Counted from the first letter of the stretch, positions 54,064 through 63,383 are shown. The stretch is DNA of 64,000 bases from CAYUNW01 sp964446235 (GCA_964446235.1 CAYUNW010000004.1:1-64000), one strand, 5' to 3'. The notes: generated by a model not told the origin, from the letters alone. Translations and numbers: made by a program.

Positions 54064-54878
54064 ATATCCTGTTTGTATGAATTCGTATAAATATATTCTG
54101 CTTTTCCCTGAAGAATTTTTTCATATGGTTCACAAAACATACAACCGTTTGGTTTTTTGCATACAAATCTATTTAATTTACGGGCTAAAACTATCTTTTT
54201 GGCTATTTCCAGAATTCTATCTTGGGCATTCTGATATGATGGTATTTCCTGATCAATTGGTTCGTCATCCCTTTGAAGATACCAGTATGAAATCCCTGAC
54301 ACTTTTTTTGCCTGACAGTTGGTAACAAGTAAGTAATATATCGGCAACTGCAACGAATCTGGATCTTCATCATATTTACCGGTTTTGAAATCTATGATCC
54401 TGACACTGTCATCATTTTCAACGTATTCCAACCAGTCAACTTTACCGCATAATATGATGTTTTCTTCCTCATCCAACCAAAAATATGGTAAATTCTGACG
54501 TATCTTTATCGCTTTGTTTTTTAAAGGCCCGGGATTCTCTTCTATTCTTTCAAGCATTTTGATACCCTGGTTTTTATAATCAATTTCTTCTTTTTCTGAT
54601 TTAAATCCGCCTCTTTTCCCTGATATATTGGTCCAGAATTTATTATAAATATCTTTCAAGGAAACAAGCGTTCTTTTCTCAACAGGTAGGAAAGATAATG
54701 AATCAATTACGTCATGAACTATCTGACCTAATGCTAATGGTGGTTGAATAAGATTAATTTTATGTCCATTGTCCGTATTTCTGTATATATTTTTCAAAAA
54801 ATATGATCTGGGACACTTAAGATAATCAGTAATTGAAGAGTAAGACACCCATACGGCGGAATATTTATCTTTGACCAT
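54051..54878 (-). CDS. Cas4/RecB-like PD-(D/E)XK nuclease with four-cysteine motif
   Basis: The 275-residue protein has YLKCPRSYFLKNIYR near the N-terminus, GQIVHDVIDSL with the motif I His, GKVDWLEYV and VRIIDFKTGKYD with catalytic Asp and Lys, then LQLPIYYLLV with the motif III Gln and Tyr. CKKPNGCMFCEPY at the end completes a Cys-...-C-x5-C-x2-C set like the 4Fe-4S staple of Cas4 and AddB. It is likely a DNA end-processing nuclease. No CRISPR array or other cas gene is present. Confidence 0.85.
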   Translation of the reverse strand: MVKDKYSAVWVSYSSITDYLKCPRSYFLKNIYRNTDNGHKINLIQPPLALGQIVHDVIDSLSFLPVEKRTLVSLKDIYNKFWTNISGKRGGFKSEKEEIDYKNQGIKMLERIEENPGPLKNKAIKIRQNLPYFWLDEEENIILCGKVDWLEYVENDDSVRIIDFKTGKYDEDPDSLQLPIYYLLVTNCQAKKVSGISYWYLQRDDEPIDQEIPSYQNAQDRILEIAKKIVLARKLNRFVCKKPNGCMFCEPYEKILQGKAEYIYTNSYKQDIYIL

Positions 54879-54994
54879 AATTAATATCCAATTTTAACAT
54901 TAAATTATATTCTTATTGAATATATTACTTCTTGACAAACTGTTATTAATTTGATATCAGTTATATATTAACAATTTATGAAAGGCATTTTTAT

Positions 54995-55357
54995 ATGTTG
55001 GATCTTAACCATCTATTAATTTTTTCAGAAAATCCTAAAAAACTTGGAGAATTCTATAAAAAAATTCTTAATAAAGATTACGATTGGACTGGAGGAGATT
55101 TTTTCGGTTTTTCCGCCGGTTCAAGTTGGATAGGATTTGGACCGCACAATAAAGTTAAAGGTAAAAATAATCAACCTGAAAGAATAATAATAAATTTTCA
55201 AACAAATGATGTAGAGAATGAATTCATCAGAATAAAAAATTTGGGCGCTAAAGTAATTGCCAAACCGTATCATCCAAAAGAAAGTCCTGATATGATTTTA
55301 GCAACTCTTGAAGATCCGGATGGTAATTATTTTCAATTGGCGTCCCCGATGAAATAA
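54995..55357 (+). CDS. VOC (glyoxalase) family protein
   Basis: The 120-residue single VOC module has DLNHLLIFSENPKKLGEFYKK at the start, and the end LATLEDPDGNYFQLASP carries the usual metal-ligand Glu region. GPHNKVKGKNNQPERIIINF resembles a block in the VOC gene at 3168, so the two may be distant paralogs. The substrate is unknown. Confidence 0.8.
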   Translation: MLDLNHLLIFSENPKKLGEFYKKILNKDYDWTGGDFFGFSAGSSWIGFGPHNKVKGKNNQPERIIINFQTNDVENEFIRIKNLGAKVIAKPYHPKESPDMILATLEDPDGNYFQLASPMK

Positions 55358-55382
55358 ATTTAAATAGATTTTAAGTCGATTA

Positions 55383-55877
55383 TTATTTTAACCATTCAAT
55401 GAAGTCACAACCGGTAGCGCTTCGCGTCTGAGGATCCCAGGAATTGGTCGAGCATTTTTTCATTCTTTTACCGCTTGATGATGTATAAATAACCAAATTA
55501 TTTCCGCACTTGGGACATTTTTCATCCAGCTGTTCTATAGTTCCTTTTACCCATTCAATATAATCACAACCTCCTGCAGTTTTCGTATTCGGATCCCAAG
55601 TGGCTGTAGAACATTTTTTCATTTTTTTGTTAAATCTGGTCATAGTCAATACCAAGTTTGAACCGCACTTGGGACATTTTTCATCCAGATTTTGAGGTTC
55701 AAAAGGTAACCATTTTACATAATCACAACCTTCATTTTTTCTGGTCTCTTCATTCCATTTACCGTTGGAACACCTTTTAAGTTTGCGACCGGATTTGGTT
55801 GTTACTTCTTCTCCTAAAGTACTTCCGCATTTGGGGCAAATATCATCTGTTTCAACTGTTTTTTCATTATTACTCAT
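55383..55877 (-). CDS. Triple topoisomerase-type zinc-ribbon protein
   Basis: The 164-residue protein consists of three similar units (about 13-56, 67-111, 116-163), each starting CPKCGS/N and ending in a GCDY/F-I/V-E/K-W block, like the zinc fingers at the C-terminus of DNA topoisomerase I. No catalytic domain is present. It probably binds single-stranded DNA or RNA. A strong Shine-Dalgarno site (aaggagg) is present. Confidence 0.82.
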   Translation of the reverse strand: MSNNEKTVETDDICPKCGSTLGEEVTTKSGRKLKRCSNGKWNEETRKNEGCDYVKWLPFEPQNLDEKCPKCGSNLVLTMTRFNKKMKKCSTATWDPNTKTAGGCDYIEWVKGTIEQLDEKCPKCGNNLVIYTSSSGKRMKKCSTNSWDPQTRSATGCDFIEWLK

Positions 55878-55969
55878 GTTTTTCCTCCTTAATATTTATT
55901 CTATTTATCTAATATATCTGTTTTTTGAATATCTAGCAATGAATAGTAATTTCTATTTAATTTTATAGT

Positions 55970-57127
55970 CTATCTAAATATTTTTGGATTTACTCTGATA
56001 ATTTTATCATCAGAAGATCTTATTTCTCCCCTACCATCACGGTTACTTGTTGTTATATACAGATATCCGTCTGGACCAAGTTTCACTTCTCGAATCCTAC
56101 CAAATTCTTTCTTAAAATGAGCTTTTAAGGAAAGGTTGTTTAAAGAATTTATCCTAGCTTCATAAAGCGCTTCCCCTCTAAGTCCGCCAAAAAATAGGCT
56201 TCCATCGAAATACTCAAGAGAAGCCGGAGCCCAAGTATCCTCTTCACCAGACTGTATAACTGCCGAAGTAATACCCGCTCCTTTTTCTCGCCCGATAAAA
56301 CCAGGCCAACCGTAATTTGCTCCTTTGATAATCAAATTTATCTCATCAAAGCCGGTATTTGTTCCTGAAGGACCATGTTCACTGGACCATAAATTTCCCT
56401 GATTGTCCCAAGTGATTCCTTGAGGATTTCTATGTCCGTATGAATAAACTTCATTTCCAAATGGATTATCCAAAACTGGCTTTCCTTCATCAGTTACACG
56501 CAGTATTTTTCCGTTTAAACTGTTTTTGTTTTGAGACAAATCTTCCCTGGTAGCATCTCCCGTTGTGATATAAAGATACCCATCGGGACCGAATCTTATT
56601 CTGCCTCCATCATGATATATTGCTCCGTCTATTTTTGAAAGTAACACCTTTTTTTCTACAAAAGTATCCTTTTCTAGCTTGTATCTTTCCACTTGATTTT
56701 CAATGTTTGTTCCATTCTCTAAGGTCACCATCAGATAAACAAGTTTGTTCTGCTCAAACTGGGGATGAAGCGTTAGTCCCATAAGTCCGGCTTCGCCTTT
56801 TTTATAGACACCGGATAGTTCTTCTATAGTTTTTGTTTCGTTTCCGACTCTAATTATTCTTCCGTTCCGCTCGGTAACTAATAAATCTCCTTCGGGTAAA
56901 AACTCTATCGACCAAGGGACGTCAAGATTTTCGGCTATAACCTCTATGTCCTTCATGTCCTTTTTTGGTGTGACGATATTAATATTTTTTCTATCTTCAA
57001 AAGGGATACTTTCTTTTGGATGAAAGATTCTATTATCAAAGGTGTTATTAAAAAATACTTTTGCAACTGCAAAAATTAAAAAAACAATAAGGACAAAAGT
57101 GAAAATCTTGATTTTATTTATATTCAT
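55970..57127 (-). CDS. PQQ-type glucose/sorbosone dehydrogenase family protein
   Basis: The 385-residue protein has an N-terminal membrane helix (about 8-26) and an outer six-bladed propeller with VPWSIEFLPEGDLLVTERNGRI, HDGGRIRFGPDGYLYITTGDA, SYGHRNPQGITWD, SSEHGPSGTNTGFDEIN and YGWPGF, the GSDH family motifs. It would oxidise a sugar at the cell surface if PQQ is available. No PQQ synthesis genes are in the window, so another use of the fold is possible. Confidence 0.88.
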   Translation of the reverse strand: MNINKIKIFTFVLIVFLIFAVAKVFFNNTFDNRIFHPKESIPFEDRKNINIVTPKKDMKDIEVIAENLDVPWSIEFLPEGDLLVTERNGRIIRVGNETKTIEELSGVYKKGEAGLMGLTLHPQFEQNKLVYLMVTLENGTNIENQVERYKLEKDTFVEKKVLLSKIDGAIYHDGGRIRFGPDGYLYITTGDATREDLSQNKNSLNGKILRVTDEGKPVLDNPFGNEVYSYGHRNPQGITWDNQGNLWSSEHGPSGTNTGFDEINLIIKGANYGWPGFIGREKGAGITSAVIQSGEEDTWAPASLEYFDGSLFFGGLRGEALYEARINSLNNLSLKAHFKKEFGRIREVKLGPDGYLYITTSNRDGRGEIRSSDDKIIRVNPKIFR

Positions 57128-57246
57128 CTCTTTTGATGATTATACATGAAAAATATTTTGTGACTACCTGAAAGGTCAAACCCAATCAGACTTGAATATA
57201 GCTAACATATATGAAATATTTAATATTAGAGAGGGGGTGATCGATA

Positions 57247-57411
57247 ATGAAAAAAATACTGATATTAGCAATTTTTGTTTGCTTAACTCCTCTCAATCCA
57301 CTGCAACCTCTTGAAAAACTAGAACCATTAGAACCATATGAAAAACTACCGAAGTTGCAAAAACTTGAACCACTAAATAAACTGCAACCTTTTGAATGTA
57401 ATTGTGATTAA
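57247..57411 (+). CDS. 54-residue secreted or membrane peptide of twelve tripeptide repeats
   Basis: A very strong Shine-Dalgarno site (gagggggtga) lies 6 bases before the ATG. Residues 1-13 form a hydrophobic signal or membrane segment. Residues 14-49 are twelve tandem triplets of the form polar-(Pro/Lys)-(Leu/Tyr/Phe), such as QPL, EKL and EPL, with no break in phase. The last residues are ECNCD. Leucine positions use many different codons (ctc, ctg, ctt, cta, tta, ttg), so the repeat looks kept at protein level. A three-residue period with frequent proline suggests a polyproline-II-like rod with one hydrophobic face. I recognise no family. Confidence 0.7.
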   Translation: MKKILILAIFVCLTPLNPLQPLEKLEPLEPYEKLPKLQKLEPLNKLQPFECNCD

Positions 57412-57507
57412 AAGATAAATTACCGACAGCAATCTGAGGTTAATTTTAAAATTTTCAAATCATTTTTTCAGATAGTTTATAATATAAGATAAGGAGGTTT
57501 AAATATT

Positions 57508-57888
57508 ATGAATAATTTTCATCTCAATATCGAAAACGAAACTCTGGAAAATACCAATTTCCGGAAGGTTATTTTTACCGGTAAATATCAACAGTTGGTG
57601 GTTATGTGTTTAAAACCAAATGAAGAAATCGGTACGGAAATTCATGATACTGTTGATCAGTTTTTTCGAGTTGAACAGGGACAGGCAAAAGTTTTGACAA
57701 ATGGAGAAGAATTTACGGTCGGTGAAGATGATGTTTTTATAGTTACTGCCGGTAAACAACATAATGTCATCAATTCCGGTTCGGTGGATTTGAAACTTTA
57801 TACGATTTATGCTCCGCCAAATCATCCAGATGGAACAATACACTCAACAAAAGCGGAAGCTGATGAGTACGAAAAGACTCATCATTAA
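57508..57888 (+). CDS. Cupin-domain protein
   Basis: The 126-residue single cupin barrel has the motif 1 region EIGTEIHDTVDQFFRVEQGQAKV with metal-ligand type His and Glu, and the motif 2 region GKQHNVINSG. Similar small cupins bind metal and act as isomerases or sensors. The function is not assignable. A good Shine-Dalgarno site (aaggaggt) precedes it; the tripeptide-repeat gene lies 96 bases upstream. Confidence 0.88.
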   Translation: MNNFHLNIENETLENTNFRKVIFTGKYQQLVVMCLKPNEEIGTEIHDTVDQFFRVEQGQAKVLTNGEEFTVGEDDVFIVTAGKQHNVINSGSVDLKLYTIYAPPNHPDGTIHSTKAEADEYEKTHH

Positions 57889-57902
57889 CTTATCATTAAC
57901 TT
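57881..57902 (+). repeat. 11-bp tandem duplication at the cupin stop
   Basis: ATCATTAACTT occurs twice head to tail; the first copy contains the stop codon. Probably a local duplication. Confidence 0.6.
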
Positions 57903-58047
57903 ACGCATAATATACTTTTTCCAGGTAATCCAGCTTGGTTATTGGAATTACGTTCTATAAAAAAACAGTATTGTTTTATATTATATTTAAGATTTTTTGA
58001 AAAATACTCATAAAAATATAATATGGTATATTACTTAAGCGAATATT

Positions 58048-59358
58048 ATGAAAAGTAAACATTTCGTACTTTTAGGTCATCTTGACCACGGCAAATCTAC
58101 ACTAATCGGCAGGCTACTTTGGGATTTGGGAAAAATCGATAAAAATACCAAAAGTTATCTCATGGAAATCGGTTCAAAAAACAACCGCCATTTTGCCTAT
58201 GTATTGGATTTCAAACAGGAAGAAAGAACAAGAGGAATAACAATAGATGTCGGACATAACAAGCTTATAATTGATGGGTACTCTTTTACATTTTCAGATG
58301 CTCCAGGACACCAAGTATTCCGAAACAAAATAGATTCTGCAATAAAAGAATCTAATGCGGCTATTATCTGTTTGGCTGCAGACGATAAAATTACCGATGA
58401 ACTCAAAAAAAGCATCTTATATGCCCATAAGAATAAAATTACTGATTTTATTGTTTGTATAACTAAGATGGATTTAGTCAAATATAAAAATGTAATCTTT
58501 GAAAAATTATCAAGTCAAATATTACCTTTGCTAAAAAAAAGTTCATCACTGCAATTTATACCTACTTCTGCCCTAAAAGGCGACAATATAACAAAATCGT
58601 CAAAAAAAATGCCTTGGTATCAAGGTGTAACACTAATAGAAAGTTTTAAAAATGCCAATACAAAAGAAAATTCCGTCAATGATTTGGTTAGACAATCCAA
58701 AGAAATTTTTAAAAAAGCAGAAAAAACTTTCCGTCATCCAGTGATGTTATGGGCAGGTGGTAAAGACTCAACTGCTATGCTGGCTATAGCCAAAGAATTA
58801 TATCCGAAAAAACTTCCATTCCCTCTACTTTTTATCGATACAACTTATAAATTCAGCGAAACATACGATTTTATCAACTTACTCCAAAAAAAATGGAAAT
58901 TAAATCTTTTAAGAATCACAAACAAAGAAGCATTGGAAAAAGGCGTCAATCCCTGGTCTGTGAACCACTTTACCTATTGCCATGAATTAAAAACAAAACC
59001 TTTAAAAAAAACAATAAATGATGAAGGGTATGACGGCGCTTATGTTGCTATCCGCTGGGATGAACATGGAATCAGAGGCAAAGAACAGTATTTTTCCAAA
59101 AGAACTGACCCGCCACATTACCGTATCCACCCGATGCTACATTGGTCGGAAAGTGAAATATGGCAATATATTAAATCCGAAAAGATACCGTATAATTCCC
59201 TATACGATAAAGAGGAGCATAACGGACTAGTCTACAGAAGTATTGGATGTTGGCCTTTTACCAAACCTATCCCAAAAGAAGGAGCAGATGAACGTTCAGG
59301 TAGAGAAGTTGATAAAGAGCGTCTGATGGAAAGTTTACGTTCTCTTGGATATATGTGA
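58048..59358 (+). CDS. Fused CysN GTPase domain and CysD (ATP sulfurylase) protein
   Basis: This is a 436-residue fusion. Residues 1-200 are a CysN/EF-Tu-type GTPase: G1 GHLDHGKST (10-18), G2 RTRGITID, G3 DAPGH (84-88), G4 TKMD (139-142), G5 TSAL, then the CysN mark MPWYQGVTLIESF. The two beta-barrel domains that normally follow in CysN are missing. Residues about 215-436 are CysD: PP-loop AGGKDSTAMLAIAKEL (236-251), PFPLLFIDTTYKFSETYDF, RWDEHGIRGKEQYFSKR, HWSESEIWQYIKSEKIPYNSLY and YRSIGCWPFT. One chain could form APS from ATP and sulfate with GTP coupling. No APS kinase or reductase is in the window. Confidence 0.88.
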   Translation: MKSKHFVLLGHLDHGKSTLIGRLLWDLGKIDKNTKSYLMEIGSKNNRHFAYVLDFKQEERTRGITIDVGHNKLIIDGYSFTFSDAPGHQVFRNKIDSAIKESNAAIICLAADDKITDELKKSILYAHKNKITDFIVCITKMDLVKYKNVIFEKLSSQILPLLKKSSSLQFIPTSALKGDNITKSSKKMPWYQGVTLIESFKNANTKENSVNDLVRQSKEIFKKAEKTFRHPVMLWAGGKDSTAMLAIAKELYPKKLPFPLLFIDTTYKFSETYDFINLLQKKWKLNLLRITNKEALEKGVNPWSVNHFTYCHELKTKPLKKTINDEGYDGAYVAIRWDEHGIRGKEQYFSKRTDPPHYRIHPMLHWSESEIWQYIKSEKIPYNSLYDKEEHNGLVYRSIGCWPFTKPIPKEGADERSGREVDKERLMESLRSLGYM

Positions 59359-59361
59359 ATT

Positions 59362-61356
59362 ATGTTTATACTTCTTTCGAAAAATTTTTTTCAGAATAAA
59401 ATTTTATTAAAAATTACCTTAATTTCAGCTCTCCTTTCCGGTTTTTTGTTTGCGATTTACGATCTAAGCTTTTTTATCTTATCCAATAATATTCCGCTTT
59501 TTAATTTTTGGGATTTTATCAAATTAACCTCTTTACCATTTGGATTTTACATTTTAATCGCTCTTATTATTTATCCTTTATTTTCGATATTTAATCACTT
59601 CATGTTCCAACTTTCCGGGTTGGAAATGTCCCCAAAAAAAGAAGCGTCTTTATTTTTTGCATTCTCAGTTTTTCTGACAACTGCTAAGATTATAGACAGT
59701 GCTATACAACAAGGGGCAAATACACGGAAAATCAGCTTACCAATTGCTATTGTTATCGCATCTATAATTGCTTTTTTTTGTTATCAGAAATTAAGGAAAT
59801 TTTTTCAAAAAAGAAGCACAACGGCACTAGGAAAATTAATATTCTCCTTTTCCGGATTGTTATTCACAGTATGGCTTTTTATGGTATGGTTTTTATATAA
59901 AGCCGATTATCCTCCAATACAAAAATCAGAACTCGTTGATAAAATAAATATCGAGCAAAAACCGAATATCATTTTGATTATCTTGGATACTGTGAGAGCG
60001 GATCATTTATCCTCATATGGTTACAATAGACAAACAACTCCTAATATTGACACTTTTTCCGAACAAGGAGTTTTGTATACAAATGCAATTTCACAAGCTC
60101 CTTGGACATTACCCTCACATGCTTCCTTACTTACCGGTCTATACCCCAGACAACATGGAGCAGATGGAAGATGGTTATGGCTTGATAATAATTTTTCAAC
60201 ATTACCGGAAATATTAAGTGACAACGGATACTATACAATAGGAATATCCAATAATCACAATTTTCATGTAAATACGAATTTACATCAGGGATTTGACAAA
60301 TTTATATACACAAAAAGTTATCATTATAATTCATCAAATTTCTTTCTGACAAAAGTATTAAAAGACTTTTACGCACTTAGCAAATCGGAAAAAATCAAAA
60401 ATCTTATCTCTGACATTACTTATTTCTTTTCCAGTAAAAATATAAACAAGGACTACGGAGCTTTGTTTACAAATAAAGTTGCCAAAGATTATTTAAACTA
60501 TTTAAATAACTCCAAAGTCCCCGTTTTTTTAATGATGAATTATATGGAAGCCCACACTCCTCTTGGTGAAACTGCTGATAAAACTCTTTATCTTAAAGAT
60601 TTAAATGTCTCACTCCGCGAAGCAAAAAGGTTAAGTGTAAAAGTTGACAGTGATTTAATAAAAACTTTCACTGGTGAGTGGAAACTTACTGAAAGAGAAA
60701 TACAGATTATACATGCACTTTATGACGCTGATTTACACTATTTGGACGAAAGAATTGGTGAGTTAATTAACTATTTAAAAGACATGAATTTGTTCGATAA
60801 TTCCATGATCATAATTACTTCAGACCACGGGGAAAATTTAGGCGACCACGGTATCCTTGCTCATGAATATGATATACATCGATCGTTAGTACATGTCCCC
60901 TTAATAATTTATTATCCAAAATTTTTTCAAGCAAATTCTGTTATTGACAATATTACAGAAACAAAAGATATCTTTCCTACGGTCCTGGACATAGCTGGAA
61001 TACAAAACCTAGAAAATGGTGAACTTTTAAAATATAGTCTCAGAAACAACTTCAAAAGAAATTTTGTTTTGTCTGAAAATGCAATCGGTGACCTATTCAG
61101 TACCGTAAAAAATACATTGGTAAAAAATCCCACCTTGGACCAAAGAGTGATTACCGGAGAATGGCTAAATATTCAAAATAATGAATTAGAGTTTATCTCT
61201 AATATTTTGGGTGATAAACTTTATGACATAACTACCGATCCAAACGAATTAAATAATGTTGTTGATATCTATCCGCAAAAAACAAAAGAAATGAAAGAAA
61301 AATTAAATCAACGTCTAAGAGAAATAGGTTCATATTGGTTTGACTATAATCATTAA
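59362..61356 (+). CDS. Membrane alkaline-phosphatase-superfamily enzyme (sulfatase-like), copy 1
   Basis: The 664-residue protein has about five N-terminal membrane helices (to about 180) and then an outer sulfatase-type domain. Metal ligands appear in IILIILDTVRADH (Asp209), in SDHGENLGDHG and HEYDIHRSLVHVPL. At the nucleophile position, APWTLPSHASLLTG has Thr249 where true sulfatases have Cys or Ser for formylglycine, so a phospho- or phosphodiester-transferase like LtaS or EptA is more likely than a sulfatase. It starts 3 bases after the CysN-CysD fusion gene, so it is co-transcribed. Confidence 0.85.
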   Translation: MFILLSKNFFQNKILLKITLISALLSGFLFAIYDLSFFILSNNIPLFNFWDFIKLTSLPFGFYILIALIIYPLFSIFNHFMFQLSGLEMSPKKEASLFFAFSVFLTTAKIIDSAIQQGANTRKISLPIAIVIASIIAFFCYQKLRKFFQKRSTTALGKLIFSFSGLLFTVWLFMVWFLYKADYPPIQKSELVDKINIEQKPNIILIILDTVRADHLSSYGYNRQTTPNIDTFSEQGVLYTNAISQAPWTLPSHASLLTGLYPRQHGADGRWLWLDNNFSTLPEILSDNGYYTIGISNNHNFHVNTNLHQGFDKFIYTKSYHYNSSNFFLTKVLKDFYALSKSEKIKNLISDITYFFSSKNINKDYGALFTNKVAKDYLNYLNNSKVPVFLMMNYMEAHTPLGETADKTLYLKDLNVSLREAKRLSVKVDSDLIKTFTGEWKLTEREIQIIHALYDADLHYLDERIGELINYLKDMNLFDNSMIIITSDHGENLGDHGILAHEYDIHRSLVHVPLIIYYPKFFQANSVIDNITETKDIFPTVLDIAGIQNLENGELLKYSLRNNFKRNFVLSENAIGDLFSTVKNTLVKNPTLDQRVITGEWLNIQNNELEFISNILGDKLYDITTDPNELNNVVDIYPQKTKEMKEKLNQRLREIGSYWFDYNH

Positions 61357-61385
61357 TCATTCACTAATATGCATATATTAAAATA

Positions 61386-63350
61386 ATGAGAAGTTTAAAA
61401 ATAAAAAAAATTTTATTGGTTACTTCATTAATCTCTGCTTTAACCGCCGGTAGTATTTTTGCATATTATGATATCAGTTTTTATATCATCACTTCCAAAA
61501 CTTTCTTTTTTGGCTTCTATGAATATTTTATTACTGTATTTATTCCGCTTATGTCATATGTAATTCTTGCTTTAGTTTTCTTTCCATTTATGTCTTTGGT
61601 CTTTTTGGTTTTTTTAAAAATTAGTGGATATAAATTTTCCGAAATCAAAATATCAATCCTATTTTTTTCAATTAGTATATTGTTTCTTTCTTTAAAAATT
61701 CTTGACAGTATTATCTGGCAAAGTACGTTCTCCAGAATTTATAGTATTCCGATAGCCATTATGCTGGCATCTATCATTGCTCATTATTTTTATTATTTGA
61801 CCAATAACTTAACGGAAAAATTAGGATTTTTTAAGTCTATAAAAATATTTCTTATTTTATATCTTTTGTTTTTCATTCTAATAAACTCGTTTTTGTTTTA
61901 TAAATATAAAGCCGCGTATCCAACGCCTGATATCGACTTTATCAATAATCAAAATAATAATCATTCTATAAAACCAAACATTATACTGCTTATTCTTGAT
62001 ACGGCCAGAACAGATCATTTTCCAGTTTACGGATACGAAAGAAATACAACACCAAATATCGATGCTTTTGCTAAAAAAAGTGCGCTTTTTCAAAATGCGG
62101 TATCACAAGCTCCTTGGACTTTACCCTCACACGCTTCGATGCTAACCGGACTCTATCCAAGACAACATGGGGCAGACGGCAGATGGGAATGGTTGGACTA
62201 TAATTTTGATACTTTAGCAGAAATATTGAAAAAAAATTTTTATTATACTGTCGCAATTTCAAATAATGAATATTTCTCCGAGAAAACAAATTTAAATCAG
62301 GGTTTTGATAAATTTATTTTTGTCAAAAACTATTCACAGACAAAAGCAAGTCTTTTTTTGGTCAAACTTCTTACTGATATAAAATCAATACTTGAAGAAG
62401 ATTTCCAAAAAAATCTGATTTCTGATATTGCCAATTTCATTTCAGCAAAAGGTTTTAGAAAAGATTATAGTGCCTCTTTCACAAATGAAATTGCCTATTC
62501 ATACCTAGACGAATTTAGTAGAACCTCTACACCATTTTTTTTAATGATTAACTATATGGAAACCCACAATCCATTGGGCGATACACAAAATAAAGATTTA
62601 TACCTTAAAGAAATAAATGCTTCTTTATATGAAGCTTTAAGGGTAAGTGATCTGGCAAACTCAGGAAGAATTCCGGCGGTTTTTGAGGAATGGAAAATAT
62701 CTGACAGGGAAAAGCATATCATGAATGCATTATACGATGGAGATTTGCATTATTTAGATAAAAAAATCGGCGAATTTATAAGCTTTTTAGAAAAAACTAA
62801 TTTATTAAATAATTCTTTGGTGATAATCACCTCTGATCATGGAGAAAACTTAGGTGATCATGGAATGCTTGCTCATTTATATGACATCAGAAGACCATTA
62901 ATACACGTCCCGCTTTTATTATACTATCCGAAAATTTTTTCAGAGGGATCAATTATTGAAAAAACTGTAGAAACCAGAGATATCTTCCCGACAATACTTG
63001 AAATAGCAGGTATATCTTATGAAAAATATATAGACCCTAAACCTTACAGTTTAAATTACCGGAATCGCCCTGATATTGCCTTTTCTGAATATATTGAAGG
63101 CGGTGATTTTGATTTTATACATCCATTGCTTTCAAATAATCCAAATAGAAATCAAATGATTATAAAAGGAGAGTGGTTAAATTTCCATGATGGCGAATAT
63201 GAATATATCTCGCATTATAATCAGGAATTTCTTTATAATATACATAAAGATCAAAATGAGGATAATAATTTGGCAAATCAGGAAATTCAAAAAAAATTAA
63301 TAATAAAAACAAAATTGGACCAATATTTAGATAATATTGTCACTTATTGA
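61386..63350 (+). CDS. Membrane alkaline-phosphatase-superfamily enzyme (sulfatase-like), copy 2
   Basis: The 654-residue protein is a tandem paralog of the previous gene, with the same five helices and outer domain: LLILDTARTDH (Asp205), QAPWTLPSHASMLTG with Thr245 as the likely nucleophile, and SDHGENLGDHGMLAHLYD. Long identical stretches such as LPSHAS and TGLYPRQHGADGRW show the relation, but the helices have diverged, so the duplication is not recent. It probably modifies a lipid-linked or surface polymer. Confidence 0.85.
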   Translation: MRSLKIKKILLVTSLISALTAGSIFAYYDISFYIITSKTFFFGFYEYFITVFIPLMSYVILALVFFPFMSLVFLVFLKISGYKFSEIKISILFFSISILFLSLKILDSIIWQSTFSRIYSIPIAIMLASIIAHYFYYLTNNLTEKLGFFKSIKIFLILYLLFFILINSFLFYKYKAAYPTPDIDFINNQNNNHSIKPNIILLILDTARTDHFPVYGYERNTTPNIDAFAKKSALFQNAVSQAPWTLPSHASMLTGLYPRQHGADGRWEWLDYNFDTLAEILKKNFYYTVAISNNEYFSEKTNLNQGFDKFIFVKNYSQTKASLFLVKLLTDIKSILEEDFQKNLISDIANFISAKGFRKDYSASFTNEIAYSYLDEFSRTSTPFFLMINYMETHNPLGDTQNKDLYLKEINASLYEALRVSDLANSGRIPAVFEEWKISDREKHIMNALYDGDLHYLDKKIGEFISFLEKTNLLNNSLVIITSDHGENLGDHGMLAHLYDIRRPLIHVPLLLYYPKIFSEGSIIEKTVETRDIFPTILEIAGISYEKYIDPKPYSLNYRNRPDIAFSEYIEGGDFDFIHPLLSNNPNRNQMIIKGEWLNFHDGEYEYISHYNQEFLYNIHKDQNEDNNLANQEIQKKLIIKTKLDQYLDNIVTY

Positions 63351-63383
63351 CCAGAGAAAAATTATTGATATTTAAAATCTATT

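Noticed and set aside
52438..54878. Remnant CRISPR-Cas locus because of two Cas4-like nucleases
   Set aside because: No repeat array, no cas1, cas2 or effector gene; similar nucleases are common outside CRISPR.
57889..58047. Possible small RNA in the gap after the cupin gene
   Set aside because: An imperfect ccaggtaatcca/ggttattgg hairpin is present, but there is no promoter-terminator pair to support an RNA gene.
58048..58680. Reading the N-terminal part as a translation elongation factor
   Set aside because: The MPWYQGVTLIESF mark after G5 and the fused CysD identify it as CysN-type.
59362..63350. Calling the two tandem membrane enzymes sulfatases
   Set aside because: Both have Thr instead of Cys or Ser at the formylglycine position; the wider alkaline phosphatase superfamily is safer.
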